From JAYODZ01 sp965662735 (GTDB lineage: Bacteria > Pseudomonadota > Alphaproteobacteria > RS24), in contig CBFIIU010000012.1 of the NCBI GenBank assembly GCA_965662735.1, positions 1 through 62,768 of the forward strand: a DNA stretch of 62,768 nucleotides, read 5' to 3'. The notes under the pieces were generated by a model, which ran no database searches, was not told where the DNA came from, and saw nothing but the letters and a program-made list of their open reading frames with translations. Shown here piece after piece: positions 15,348 to 23,491 of the stretch. The position numbers and the translations under genes are program-made. Position 1 is the first letter of the stretch. Each line of letters opens with the position of its first letter.

Positions 15348-16783
15348 TATCGTTTCACCATGATGCCATCACTCACGCTGTTTCTGTAAAGGCGCGCCGC
15401 TGGCACCAAATTAGCCAAAATGGCTGCGGGAACAAGATAAAGGGCGACCCGCGCATCGGTCCAGTAAAAACGTGTATCGGCTATTAACCCATAGCGTTCT
15501 GCTAAAATACCATATGCGGCGGAACTCAACCCAAAAGCAATAGCAAGACCGAACAGCGCCGCCGCCACCGCGAGAAGAACGGCTTCGCCAATCATTAACC
15601 CGACCAGGCGTCGCGGCGATGCCCCCAAAGCGCGCAAAATAGCCATTTCACGGCGGCGATTATCCGCGCTGAGCGCCGTCATCGCCACCATAGATAGCAA
15701 CACCAGAACAATGATCAGTACATTTATGACCATAAATCCTCGGTCTGCGAACCCGATCACTTGCCAAATACGGGCCAAGGTGACGCCGGGGATGACCGCC
15801 AGTAAAGCCTCTTGATGATAGTCGGCAATTTGGCGTTGCACGCGGACAACGCTGCGCTTGTCTTTTAACCCAATAAACATGGCATCAATGCCGCTCGGCC
15901 CATGCGCATGATTGTGATCCTCACTTTCATGATGATCGCCTTCATGATGATCGCCTTCATGATGATCGCCTTCATGATGATCGCCTTCATGATGATCGCC
16001 TTCATGATGATCGCCTTCATGATGATCGCCTTCATGATGATCGCCTTCATGATGATCGCCTTCATGATGATCGTCCTCATGATGACCCTTGCGATGCGGC
16101 GCAGGCGTGGTTTTCTCGACCTGATCAGCGGTGAGGTTGATGAGGCGTTGACCGCCGCGCCAGCCGCGATGAATGGCTTCGCTGGCTTGTAAGGGAATAA
16201 ACGCCACGCGATCAAAGGGCGTGCCGGTACGTCGCAAAACATGAACAATTTTAAAGGGCAGATCATCATGCTCGGCACCATAATCGCCGACACCATGTTG
16301 CAACACGATCGCATCGCCGACTGCATAGCCTAAAGTCGATGCCATATCGATGCCAATCACCACCTCAAGCACGCCACCAAAGCCCGCATCCGTTTGGCTA
16401 TTCTTCAACACATGCTTGAACATGTCATTAGTGGTGCCAATGACACGGAACCCTTTATGACTGTCTCCCAGTGAAACCGGAACATGCCAGGCAATCGGCG
16501 CTAACTTGCTGACGGCCGCGACGCTATCGGCGGACATTAAGCTATTTGTCTCACCAATACCAAAAACAGCATTGAGTAAAATTTGAATATCGGAACTGCG
16601 CGCCGCAACCACCAGATCAACATTGGCGACGCTATTCTCAAAGCTGGCGCGGGTCATGCGTTGAATGTTTTGGACGCTGATATAAAGCGCGACAGCCGCG
16701 GCGAGCGCTAGAACAATGAGGCCCAGGCTGAACCGCCGGTCCATCATGGAGCGGGTGAGGAGGGTGAGGGTCATTCGATTCAT
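15347..16783 (-). CDS. FtsX/MacB-like ABC permease with His-rich repeat loop
   Basis: A 478-aa ABC permease of the LolE/MacB/FtsX type: one N-terminal helix (about 19-37), a large periplasmic domain, then three C-terminal helices with the family segment RRREMAILRALGASPRRLVGL. Inside the periplasmic domain lies a long metal-binding-looking stretch in which HHEGD is repeated nine times in perfect tandem, flanked by HHEDD and HHESEDHNHAHG. Such a loop could capture Zn(II) and hand it on. The gene overlaps the upstream ATPase by four bases (ATGA) and the downstream DUF3299 gene by one. The MacB-like type usually couples ATP hydrolysis to periplasmic mechanical work rather than simple membrane transport. 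Confidence 0.87.
   Translation of the reverse strand: MNRMTLTLLTRSMMDRRFSLGLIVLALAAAVALYISVQNIQRMTRASFENSVANVDLVVAARSSDIQILLNAVFGIGETNSLMSADSVAAVSKLAPIAWHVPVSLGDSHKGFRVIGTTNDMFKHVLKNSQTDAGFGGVLEVVIGIDMASTLGYAVGDAIVLQHGVGDYGAEHDDLPFKIVHVLRRTGTPFDRVAFIPLQASEAIHRGWRGGQRLINLTADQVEKTTPAPHRKGHHEDDHHEGDHHEGDHHEGDHHEGDHHEGDHHEGDHHEGDHHEGDHHEGDHHESEDHNHAHGPSGIDAMFIGLKDKRSVVRVQRQIADYHQEALLAVIPGVTLARIWQVIGFADRGFMVINVLIIVLVLLSMVAMTALSADNRRREMAILRALGASPRRLVGLMIGEAVLLAVAAALFGLAIAFGLSSAAYGILAERYGLIADTRFYWTDARVALYLVPAAILANLVPAARLYRNSVSDGIMVKR
15926..16075. repeat. 15-bp minisatellite in the permease gene (His-rich loop)
   Basis: Nine perfect copies of a 15-bp unit (plus-strand TTCATGATGATCGCC) at 15926-16060, a tenth with one change at 16061-16075, then a decayed copy. 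On the minus strand each unit encodes GDHHE. Perfect identity between units points to recent expansion by slippage, so copy number may vary between strains. Confidence 0.95.
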
Positions 16784-17481
16784 GACGCCGCTCCGATTGG
16801 ATGCTCTGATTGGATAATGTCAGTGACCATCAGCACATGGTCGAAATAACTGCGCAATCGCGTATCATGACTAACCACAAGCAGGGTTTGTCGCGCCGGA
16901 TCGAGGCCCCGCATCAGCGACTCGCAAAATAACTGACTATTGGCGTCATCTAAGGCGGAGGTGGGCTCATCTGCCAAAATAATGTCGGGTGCGCCAATCA
17001 GCGCACGGGCCGCCGCGACGCGCTGTTGTTGTCCAATACTCAGCTCGCCGACGCGCGCCTTTAGCAAAGCATCCTCAATATTCATCTGCCGCGTTAAGGC
17101 CATAATTGTGTCCGTGCTGGGCTCTCGCAGACGCGCGCGACGCTCGGGAGCAAAGGCCAGGCCCAGCGCGATATTATCGCGCACATTTAACCAGGGGATC
17201 AGATTAAAGGTTTGGAAAATAAAGCCGATATGGTCGCCACGAAATCGGTCCATTTCCGACGCGCTGACATCGGCCAATTCCTGTCCCGCTATTTGTAAAC
17301 GACCACTATGTGGCCTTAAGATGCCAGCCAAAAGATTGAGCAAGGTAGACTTACCACTTCCGGAAGGCCCAAGGAGAAGATAGCTCTGTCCAGTAGCAAG
17401 GGCTAGGGACGGAATTTTAAAACCAAAACTGGTCGTGCCCGCATAGCTGAATTTGAGGTTTTCGATCAGTATACTCATCAT
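16780..17481 (-). CDS. LolD/MacB-like ABC transporter ATPase
   Basis: The 233-aa ATP-binding subunit pairing with the FtsX-like permease. Walker A is LLGPSGSGKSTLLNLL, the Q loop is FIFQTFNLIPW, the signature is ELSIGQQQRVAAARAL, and Walker B is DIILADEPTSALD followed by an H loop (VVSHDTRL). These are typical of the LolD/MacB ATPase group. It is the first gene of the metal operon; its stop overlaps the permease start. The 146 bp between it and the TetR gene contain the palindrome AAGGTTAACCTT (17493-17504) close to the start codon, a candidate operator. Confidence 0.92.
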   Translation of the reverse strand: MMSILIENLKFSYAGTTSFGFKIPSLALATGQSYLLLGPSGSGKSTLLNLLAGILRPHSGRLQIAGQELADVSASEMDRFRGDHIGFIFQTFNLIPWLNVRDNIALGLAFAPERRARLREPSTDTIMALTRQMNIEDALLKARVGELSIGQQQRVAAARALIGAPDIILADEPTSALDDANSQLFCESLMRGLDPARQTLLVVSHDTRLRSYFDHVLMVTDIIQSEHPIGAAS

Positions 17482-17627
17482 TGACCCATAGAAAGGTTAA
17501 CCTTGTAATCTCTTCTGGTCTCGATCGGTTTCATGTCTGCAGAGCTCGACTTGTTATCCTTCTTATACGTCGTTCTCTCTATAAAAGCAAAGCGACCCCC
17601 GATGCGGCATTTAACTGCAGGCAAGGT

Positions 17628-18275
17628 TTATACGCTCACCGCCACAGCCGGCAGGTGTTGGCCCAGCCGAGAGATCAAGCTTTTTTGCACCTGACGGATT
17701 GATCGCATGGCATCATTATTATTGGCCCGCGCGATATCGAGCACCAATCCATTAATTTGCAAGACGATGAAACGGGTCATGTCGCTAACGGGAACCCCGT
17801 AGGTTTTATATCCAACCAAGCGCAGCCAATCGGCTAACTGTTTCTCCAACGCCCCAACCATCTGCCACCAATAGTTTTCAAGAACAGGATCTATGCGGCA
17901 CACCATCAATGTCTTTGTGAAGAAGGGGCGCTCGACAACGCCTAGCCCAAAAAACTTGATAAATAGTGCGACATCTTTCTCCCAATTTTTGCTCGTCCGG
18001 CTATGAAAAATAAACTCATCTAAGCTTGTTTCCAGTTCACGCGAAATCTCCTCCAGAAAATAAGCAAAGACTCCGGTTACGTCGGGAAAATATCGGTACA
18101 AAGTGTGGATGCCGATGCCTGAGCGTTTGGCAAATTCAGCCAGGTTCAAGTCAATAATGCCGCAATGCCCGAGCTCTTGACTCACACTATCGACAAAGGT
18201 GTCAAATCGGACACATGACCTCTCTTGAGTTGGACGCGTATATAAGGGAACGTGAACGGACATCGGCCTCTCCAT
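17628..18275 (-). CDS. TetR/AcrR-family transcriptional regulator
   Basis: A 215-aa regulator. The N-terminal helix-turn-helix (about 22-70) includes DLNLAEFAKRSGIGIHTLYR followed by YFP, the typical TetR recognition helix end. The ligand-binding part is not assignable. It lies upstream of, and in the same direction as, the metal ABC operon. Palindromes with GTTAA half-sites lie 55 bp and about 290 bp upstream of its start and once more between it and the ATPase gene, so it may control itself and the operon. If this locus is zinc-related, a TetR protein rather than Zur as local regulator would be unusual. Start could be Met1 or Met5. Confidence 0.85.
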   Translation of the reverse strand: MERPMSVHVPLYTRPTQERSCVRFDTFVDSVSQELGHCGIIDLNLAEFAKRSGIGIHTLYRYFPDVTGVFAYFLEEISRELETSLDEFIFHSRTSKNWEKDVALFIKFFGLGVVERPFFTKTLMVCRIDPVLENYWWQMVGALEKQLADWLRLVGYKTYGVPVSDMTRFIVLQINGLVLDIARANNNDAMRSIRQVQKSLISRLGQHLPAVAVSV

Positions 18276-18329
18276 GAAATTGTTTTGTCACTGTGGCACA
18301 GTTTACGACGGGCACGAGGGGCTATTTTT

Positions 18330-18583
18330 GTTAATCTGTTAACGTTTTATCGAATTGATGGTCGAGCTCGATTTGGAGGCGCTCTGGGATCGGAGCTTAC
18401 GCGGTATCAAAAATTAGAGAGCCAGCCGCGCCGTCAGTCACTGGTTACGTCTAACATACGGATATTATGTAGAGTATTGGACTGTTTTTACATTACCCGG
18501 GTAAGGAGACACAATTGTTTTGAAAAAAACCTTTTTAAAAGGAGCGCAGAAAAATGTCGGGAGCTTTGGTTAAAACATTAACC
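18330..18583. promoter_or_regulatory. Two GTTAA-type palindromes between tetR and the H-NS-like gene
   Basis: GTTAA-TCTG-TTAAC at 18330-18343 lies 55 bp upstream of tetR, and GGTTAA-AACA-TTAACC at 18568-18583 lies 140 bp upstream of the H-NS-like gene. Both have GTTAA arms around a 4-bp spacer. A related uninterrupted palindrome occurs at 17493-17504. The size fits TetR operators. The rest of 18276-18722 is AT-rich with no gene I can support. Confidence 0.45.
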
Positions 18584-18722
18584 GATTAACAACATAATGA
18601 TTTGTCTCTGCACCGGGTTGGTCCACAGTAACAGTGTCGGATTGAAGGATCAGGCAATGAAGCGCGGTATCTCACACGCTGTCCGTTTCGGAAAAATTTT
18701 GGTGTGGGTAAAGGAGCAAGAC

Positions 18723-19037
18723 ATGTCAGTTACGTCAAAGCCTGTTTTGGTGAGTGAAAATAATGCGCCGATCACGACGAACGCTGTTCAGGAGATGGAA
18801 CATCTCAAGCGTGAGAAAGAACTCTTGGAGCAGAAAATTGCGGAAATTCATTCCCAAAGTCGAGGTGAAGCCCTCGAACTCGTACAAAAAATATGTGCGC
18901 AATATGAATTTACGCCTTTGGTGATCGGGCTATCGGTGGACGCCGCGCCCAAGAAACCAACTGGATTGCGCGGCTTGTTTGGTCTGAAAGACAAATCCTT
19001 TAAAGTGGCCCGTAAGCGCGCTGCCGTTGAAAAATAG
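18723..19037 (+). CDS. Small H-NS-like coiled-coil protein lacking the usual DNA-binding tail
   Basis: A 104-aa protein starting at ATG 18723 (AAGGAG nine bases upstream); an open frame back to 18597 has no good start. Residues 25-70 (EMEHLKREKELLEQKIAEI, then GEALELVQKICAQYEFTP) closely follow the oligomerisation region of H-NS-type nucleoid proteins, where a coiled coil is followed by a short ELI-x-EYGLT-like helix. The usual C-terminal DNA-binding motif (RGR-containing, with W) is missing; instead there is a lysine/arginine-rich tail (KKPTGLRGLFGLKDKSFKV, then ARKRAA). It may modulate other H-NS proteins, like truncated H-NS antagonists, or bind DNA through the basic tail. Moderate confidence only. 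Confidence 0.5.
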   Translation: MSVTSKPVLVSENNAPITTNAVQEMEHLKREKELLEQKIAEIHSQSRGEALELVQKICAQYEFTPLVIGLSVDAAPKKPTGLRGLFGLKDKSFKVARKRAAVEK

Positions 19038-19074
19038 GGCTAGGCGATAATCAGATTGCAGTTTCGGTCGAGCG

Positions 19075-20355
19075 TTACCGTTCTTTGTCTGGGCGTAACA
19101 GTCGGTGCATTGCGAACCAGGCTAGGGGAACAATTAAGATCACCAGAAGGATGTCGAGAATGGTGGGGTCGTGGATATAGTTTTTGAGGGCACTATTGGC
19201 GACAATCCATTTGATCGGTGTCTCCAGTAAATTAACAGCATAATAGCTGATTGCAATCACCGATACGCCCTCTACCGTTTGTTGCAGACGTAATTGACGT
19301 GTTGACCCCTCATTAAGTGATTTTAAAAGGCGGGCGCTTTGGCGTTGTAGACCGAGCTCAATCCGTGTTTGCAGCAAGTTGGAGAGTTTCTGAACCTGAT
19401 CGGCAATATTATGGCGTTGGCGTGCCGTGGATTGATAGGTGGCGATGGCCGGCCCCAAGCGACGCTCCAAAAAAGCACCCAAGGTTGGTCTGAGATCCAG
19501 TTTCTGTTCGTCGAGCGCTTCCAGTCTCGCCAATACCAATGACCAATAGGCCTCGCAGGCGTTAAAGCGAAATGAGGTGTCGCGCCAAATTTGCTCGAGC
19601 TCATGAGAGAGGCCTGACAAAACTTCATATCTCTTCGCAACGGCGTCATCGTCCACCTGATCTTCGGGATCATCTGGGATCAGATTGGCGATTTCCCACA
19701 GGCGCTTTTGCGCATCGCGCGCCTTTGGCAGCCCCAGTGCCGCGAAGCACCGATAGGTTTCGATTTCGATTACCTGACGGGTGATCCGACCAATATGCTT
19801 TGGATCGCAGCCTGGCGCAAAATCGAGATGAATTTTGGTGTGGCCGTCATCTGCGATTGTGAAGTCGAAATAAGCGGTGGCCTGACCATCTTCAAAAACG
19901 CTCGCGCAAACAGATTTTCGGTTGCTCGGGTTTTGCGGTTGGCTGACCGTTGCATCGACGGCCACGACAATGTCGCCTTCGAGTGTTCGCATCCACGCAT
20001 CGGGCAGGGCTGTTGACACCGACCCCTCGGCATCGCGGTGTTCGATGAGGGTGACCGAAGTAAACTCGGTATGCCGTTCGATATGCACATCAACCGAGCC
20101 ATATTGTCCTTGAATGATTTTACCTTGTAGCCCGATTTGCCAATCAACGCCGGTGAGCAATTCAGATAGGCTTTTTTGGATCGAATCGAAGGCACTCGGC
20201 CCTTTGGCGCACAGACGAAACACACGTGTCGGCGCAACAAATTCGGGAAAGGGCCGCGCATTGAGTTCATCCGTCAGCTCGGCAAGGCGCCAACGCACCG
20301 TGGGGCGGCGCTGCCAACTCGTTTCGTGATCTGTCGAAGAGTTACTTTCAGCCAT
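19075..20355 (-). CDS. DUF3422-family membrane-anchored protein
   Basis: A 426-aa protein of the alphaproteobacterial DUF3422 family. Family marks are ELNARPFPEF near residue 30, a central region with LIEHRDAEGS, and the C-terminal GLQRQSARLLKSLNEGSTRQ followed by LRLQQTVEGVSVIAISYYAV. The last 60 residues form two transmembrane helices with a short loop (EGVSVIAISYYAVNLL and ILDILLVILIVPLAWFAM), so a large cytoplasmic domain hangs from the inner membrane. No biochemical role is established; the architecture suggests a scaffold or sensor at the membrane. Single gene, convergent with the H-NS-like gene. Confidence 0.88.
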   Translation of the reverse strand: MAESNSSTDHETSWQRRPTVRWRLAELTDELNARPFPEFVAPTRVFRLCAKGPSAFDSIQKSLSELLTGVDWQIGLQGKIIQGQYGSVDVHIERHTEFTSVTLIEHRDAEGSVSTALPDAWMRTLEGDIVVAVDATVSQPQNPSNRKSVCASVFEDGQATAYFDFTIADDGHTKIHLDFAPGCDPKHIGRITRQVIEIETYRCFAALGLPKARDAQKRLWEIANLIPDDPEDQVDDDAVAKRYEVLSGLSHELEQIWRDTSFRFNACEAYWSLVLARLEALDEQKLDLRPTLGAFLERRLGPAIATYQSTARQRHNIADQVQKLSNLLQTRIELGLQRQSARLLKSLNEGSTRQLRLQQTVEGVSVIAISYYAVNLLETPIKWIVANSALKNYIHDPTILDILLVILIVPLAWFAMHRLLRPDKER

Positions 20356-20446
20356 GGATCACCCTAACGAAACAGGGTGGGATCCGCAATATATGATCGC
20401 GCTCATGACAGGTCACAATTTAGCGGGTCGCTCCGGGTGCGGATGT

Positions 20447-21025
20447 TTAATCGTCCTGTGGTTTCACATGGAGGGTGTAATGGAGCGCCGAGAGATCATA
20501 GCCGTTTTGCACCAAGGCGTCATGGGCGCGGTCTAGCTCGGATGCTGAGATATTGGGTTGACGTGCTAAAATCCAACCCGTTGACCCTTTGGGAGACCCG
20601 ATCACGGCCAAGGAATAGTCTTCTGCGAGATAGAGGATCCAATAGTCGCCCGAGAGAAAGCGGTTCAGGAAAGGGATCGGAACAAAGCTAACTTTCAATT
20701 GGCCAGGGGCTGTGACCCAGGCATCGCCATTGGCGGTTTCAAGCGGTCCGTCGACGGCATCTTGTCGGCACGAATTTGTGACGCCGATACGACCATTGGG
20801 CTTTAGATGATAATCGGCGGTGACACTATGACACCCGTCTTCGAACCAAACGGGATATCGAGCGATCTCATACCAACGCCCCATATAGCGCGCGAGGTCC
20901 AGCTGGTTGATCGAGGTTATGTCAATCGAGCGATTGCGATAAGTGTCGGCTCTCGCGGTCGCAGCGGCGCATCCGAGAACCGCCAACAGACACACAAGAA
21001 CGAATGCGCGATGACCCATAAGCAT
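20447..21025 (-). CDS. blc: Bacterial lipocalin lipoprotein (Blc type)
   Basis: A 192-aa lipocalin of the Blc/apolipoprotein D group, which binds fatty acids or lysophospholipids at the outer membrane. It has a lipoprotein signal with lipobox VLGC (Cys19), then the lipocalin signature YMGRWYEIARYPVWFE, a cysteine pair bridging strands (DGCHSV, TNSC) and DYWILYLAEDYSLAVIGSP, the conserved second motif. Only five bases separate it from the preceding cytochrome P450 gene on the same strand, so the two are probably co-transcribed, which would link fatty-acid or alkane hydroxylation with lipid carriage. Confidence 0.92.
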   Translation of the reverse strand: MLMGHRAFVLVCLLAVLGCAAATARADTYRNRSIDITSINQLDLARYMGRWYEIARYPVWFEDGCHSVTADYHLKPNGRIGVTNSCRQDAVDGPLETANGDAWVTAPGQLKVSFVPIPFLNRFLSGDYWILYLAEDYSLAVIGSPKGSTGWILARQPNISASELDRAHDALVQNGYDLSALHYTLHVKPQDD

Positions 21026-21030
21026 GAGGG

Positions 21031-22266
21031 TTAAAGGGGGTGCACGCGCACGGGAAGCGTTTTAATGCCCCGGATAAAATTATTGGCCGAGCGCTCAACT
21101 GGGCCAACCACTTCAACATGTTTGAACCGCTTTAAAATTTCTTCCCATAGAATTTGCAGTTGTAATTCGGCCAGGCGATTGCCCATGCATCGATGAACGC
21201 CGAAACCAAAAGCCACATGTTCACGGGCATTGGGACGGTCGATTATGAAGTCATTGGGACGGTCGAACACGGCGTCGTCTCGATTGCCCGAGAGATACCA
21301 CATAACCACCTTCTCGCCTTCTTTGATCAGCTTGCCGCCCAGCTCGACATCTTCTATGGCGGTTCGGCGCATGTGAATGACAGGGGTTTGCCAGCGGATC
21401 ATCTCGGAAACCATATTAGGAATAAGCGATGGATCGCTCTTAACTCTGTCGAATTGCTCGGGGAACTGGTTCAAGGCCAACACGCCGCCGCTAATGCTGT
21501 TGCGGGTCGTGTCATTACCACCGACAATCAATAATAATATCGTTCCCAAAAATAATGCGGGATCTTCATTCATCTTTGCCGTGTCCGGATTATGAATGAG
21601 CATCGAAATAAGATCGAATTGCGCAGGTTGATTGGCGCGCTCCGCCCATAGGCCGTAAAACGCTTGCGCGGCGCGTAGCAGTTCCTCACGGCGCTCTCCC
21701 ATGTCAATGCTTTGATCGCCCGTCACTTGCGGAACATTGGTTGTCAGATCTGACCAGAGAATAAGTTTGTGGCGCTCTTCATATGGAAAGCCAAAAAGGG
21801 TGGCGAGCATGCGTGCTGTCAGATCAATTGAAACATGATCAACCCAATTAAAGGTCTCTCCAATTGGCAGATTATCTAAAATATCGGCGGCGCGCTCGCG
21901 GATGAGAGGCTGAAACTCAGCCAGGTTTTTGGGGGCGACCGACGGGGCAACGGCGAGTCGGTGTTTCTTGTGTTCCGGCTCGTCCATGCTGATAAAACTT
22001 TTTGCAGCGAGGGCAACTCCGTTTTCGTCATTATCAATAACGGTGTCGACAATGGTAATTCCGCCGCGCTCGGAGGAAAAACGCCGATGATCGGCGTCAA
22101 CCTGTTTGATCAAAGCGTGATTGCACACCGACCAATAGGGTCCGTTTGGGCTATCACTTGTATAAAAAACGGGCTCTGTTTCTCGGAGTCGTTCAAATAC
22201 CGGCATCCATGTATCTTGTGCGTAGAGCTCCGGCAGGCTGACATCCATATTCTGACTTAGTGACAT
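21031..22266 (-). CDS. Cytochrome P450, CYP153-like (alkane/fatty acid hydroxylase)
   Basis: A 411-aa soluble class I P450. Visible hallmarks are the I-helix oxygen motif VGGNDTTRNS, the K-helix ExxR in SEMIRWQTPVIHMRRTA, and the heme loop FGFGVHRCMGNRLAE with axial ligand Cys360. The GGNDTTRNS-SGG, HMRRTA and FGFGxHRCMGNRLAE-LQ-ILWEE combination is characteristic of CYP153 enzymes, which hydroxylate medium-chain alkanes, fatty acids or cyclic hydrocarbons at terminal positions. They need a ferredoxin and a reductase, neither of which is in the window. Start ATG 22266 follows a GAGGAG ribosome site. Family call is strong; the CYP153 assignment rests on motif memory. Confidence 0.9.
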   Translation of the reverse strand: MSLSQNMDVSLPELYAQDTWMPVFERLRETEPVFYTSDSPNGPYWSVCNHALIKQVDADHRRFSSERGGITIVDTVIDNDENGVALAAKSFISMDEPEHKKHRLAVAPSVAPKNLAEFQPLIRERAADILDNLPIGETFNWVDHVSIDLTARMLATLFGFPYEERHKLILWSDLTTNVPQVTGDQSIDMGERREELLRAAQAFYGLWAERANQPAQFDLISMLIHNPDTAKMNEDPALFLGTILLLIVGGNDTTRNSISGGVLALNQFPEQFDRVKSDPSLIPNMVSEMIRWQTPVIHMRRTAIEDVELGGKLIKEGEKVVMWYLSGNRDDAVFDRPNDFIIDRPNAREHVAFGFGVHRCMGNRLAELQLQILWEEILKRFKHVEVVGPVERSANNFIRGIKTLPVRVHPL

Positions 22267-22339
22267 ATAATTTTCTCCTCGCCGGTATGTTAGGAGGCCC
22301 TTGGGGGGAGGTCAATTCGGTGGTCTTGACCTAAATCGC

Positions 22340-22381
22340 CTTCACTAGCTTACCTTCACTAGCTTACCTTCACTAGCTTGC
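22340..22381. repeat. 14-bp tandem repeat overlapping the end of the ABC ATPase gene
   Basis: Three adjacent copies of CTTCACTAGCTTAC (22340, 22354, 22368; the last ends GC instead of AC). The third copy contains the stop codon of the ABC ATPase on the minus strand, so each unit repeats that stop. Confidence 0.9.
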
Positions 22382-23326
22382 CTTTCTAGTCAGCTTCAGA
22401 AACACATTTTCTAAATCAGCGCCGACTGTTGTCAGATCGCGTATACCGATATGAGCGTCCGCAAGCTGCGCGAGCACATCTCCCGCTGTTGTTTCGCTCG
22501 GATTAAATGTCACGCTCAGCTGGCCGTCATCTCGTCGCTCGCAGCTCGCGCGTTGCAATTTCGGCGGGGTGTCAATATCTGACGTGGGTTGGATCAAGAG
22601 TGTTTTATTATCAATTCGGCTAATCAAGGATTTTGTATTATCGCAGGCCACCAATGTGCCTTGATCGATAATGGCGATGCGATCACATAATTCTTGGGCT
22701 TCTTCCAAGTAATGCGTGGTTAGGACAATGGTCACGCCGGCCTTATTCATTTCAACAACGCGCTCCCAAAGTTGGCGTCGAAGATCGATATCGACACCGG
22801 CAGTCGGCTCATCGAGTACTAAAATCGGTGGGTTGTGCACCATTGCTTTCGCGACCAGTAAGCGCCGCCGCATGCCGCCCGATAATGTGCGGGCATAGGC
22901 GTGGGCTTTGTCGGCAAGGCCCATCGCGTCCAAAATCTCCATGGTGCGTCGTTCCCGGCGCGGAACACCATAGAGCCCAGCCTGGGTTTCCATAGCTTCG
23001 GCGGGGGTGAAAAAAGGATCAATATTCAGCTCTTGCGGCACCACCCCGATCGAGGCGCGCGCTTGACGCGGCGAGGCATCAATATCGAACCCCCAGACTT
23101 CAGCCGAACCGCTTGTTTTCATAACAAGCCCCGCAAGAATGTTGATGAAGGTCGACTTACCGGCGCCATTAGGTCCCAGTAAACCAAAGATCGAGCCTCG
23201 GGGGATGGAGAGGTCGATGCTCTTAAGGGCATGTTTGGGAGGCTGATTGTTTGCCGAGGCGTAAACTTTATTGAGGCCGCGGGCGCAAATGGCATCGGCC
23301 ACGACTTTGGGGTGAGAATCGGTCAT
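22373..23326 (-). CDS. ABC-2-type transporter ATPase without adjacent permease
   Basis: A 317-aa ATPase of the DrrA/CcmA/YadG group. It has Walker A LLGPNGAGKSTFINIL, signature TLSGGMRRRLLVAKAM, Walker B PILVLDEPTAGVDIDLR and H loop VLTTHYLEEAQEL. A C-terminal extension (about 230-317, ending GADLENVFLKLTRKAS) is typical of the subgroup paired with ABC-2 membrane proteins. The usual partner permease would lie directly downstream, but there the repeat at 22340 and then the divergent start region of the P450 gene are found. Either the permease is elsewhere or it has been lost. Substrate unknown. Confidence 0.9.
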   Translation of the reverse strand: MTDSHPKVVADAICARGLNKVYASANNQPPKHALKSIDLSIPRGSIFGLLGPNGAGKSTFINILAGLVMKTSGSAEVWGFDIDASPRQARASIGVVPQELNIDPFFTPAEAMETQAGLYGVPRRERRTMEILDAMGLADKAHAYARTLSGGMRRRLLVAKAMVHNPPILVLDEPTAGVDIDLRRQLWERVVEMNKAGVTIVLTTHYLEEAQELCDRIAIIDQGTLVACDNTKSLISRIDNKTLLIQPTSDIDTPPKLQRASCERRDDGQLSVTFNPSETTAGDVLAQLADAHIGIRDLTTVGADLENVFLKLTRKAS

Positions 23327-23491
23327 TTATCAACTCCTTGCCCCCGCTTATAGCACTGGCCTGCCAGTAACGTAAATTGCGCTGCTATAAATTCACTGTC
23401 CAAGGGCTTAAAATAGGGTGTGGGCGGTTTTATGAGGTTGCTTTCGCTGGGTCTGAGAAGCTGGCACAGTAGCGTGAGGAAGGACAATTGA

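Noticed and set aside
15902..16192. Plus-strand frame with repeated FMMIA
   Set aside because: Antisense of the HHEGD minisatellite in the permease gene; the repeat keeps all frames open.
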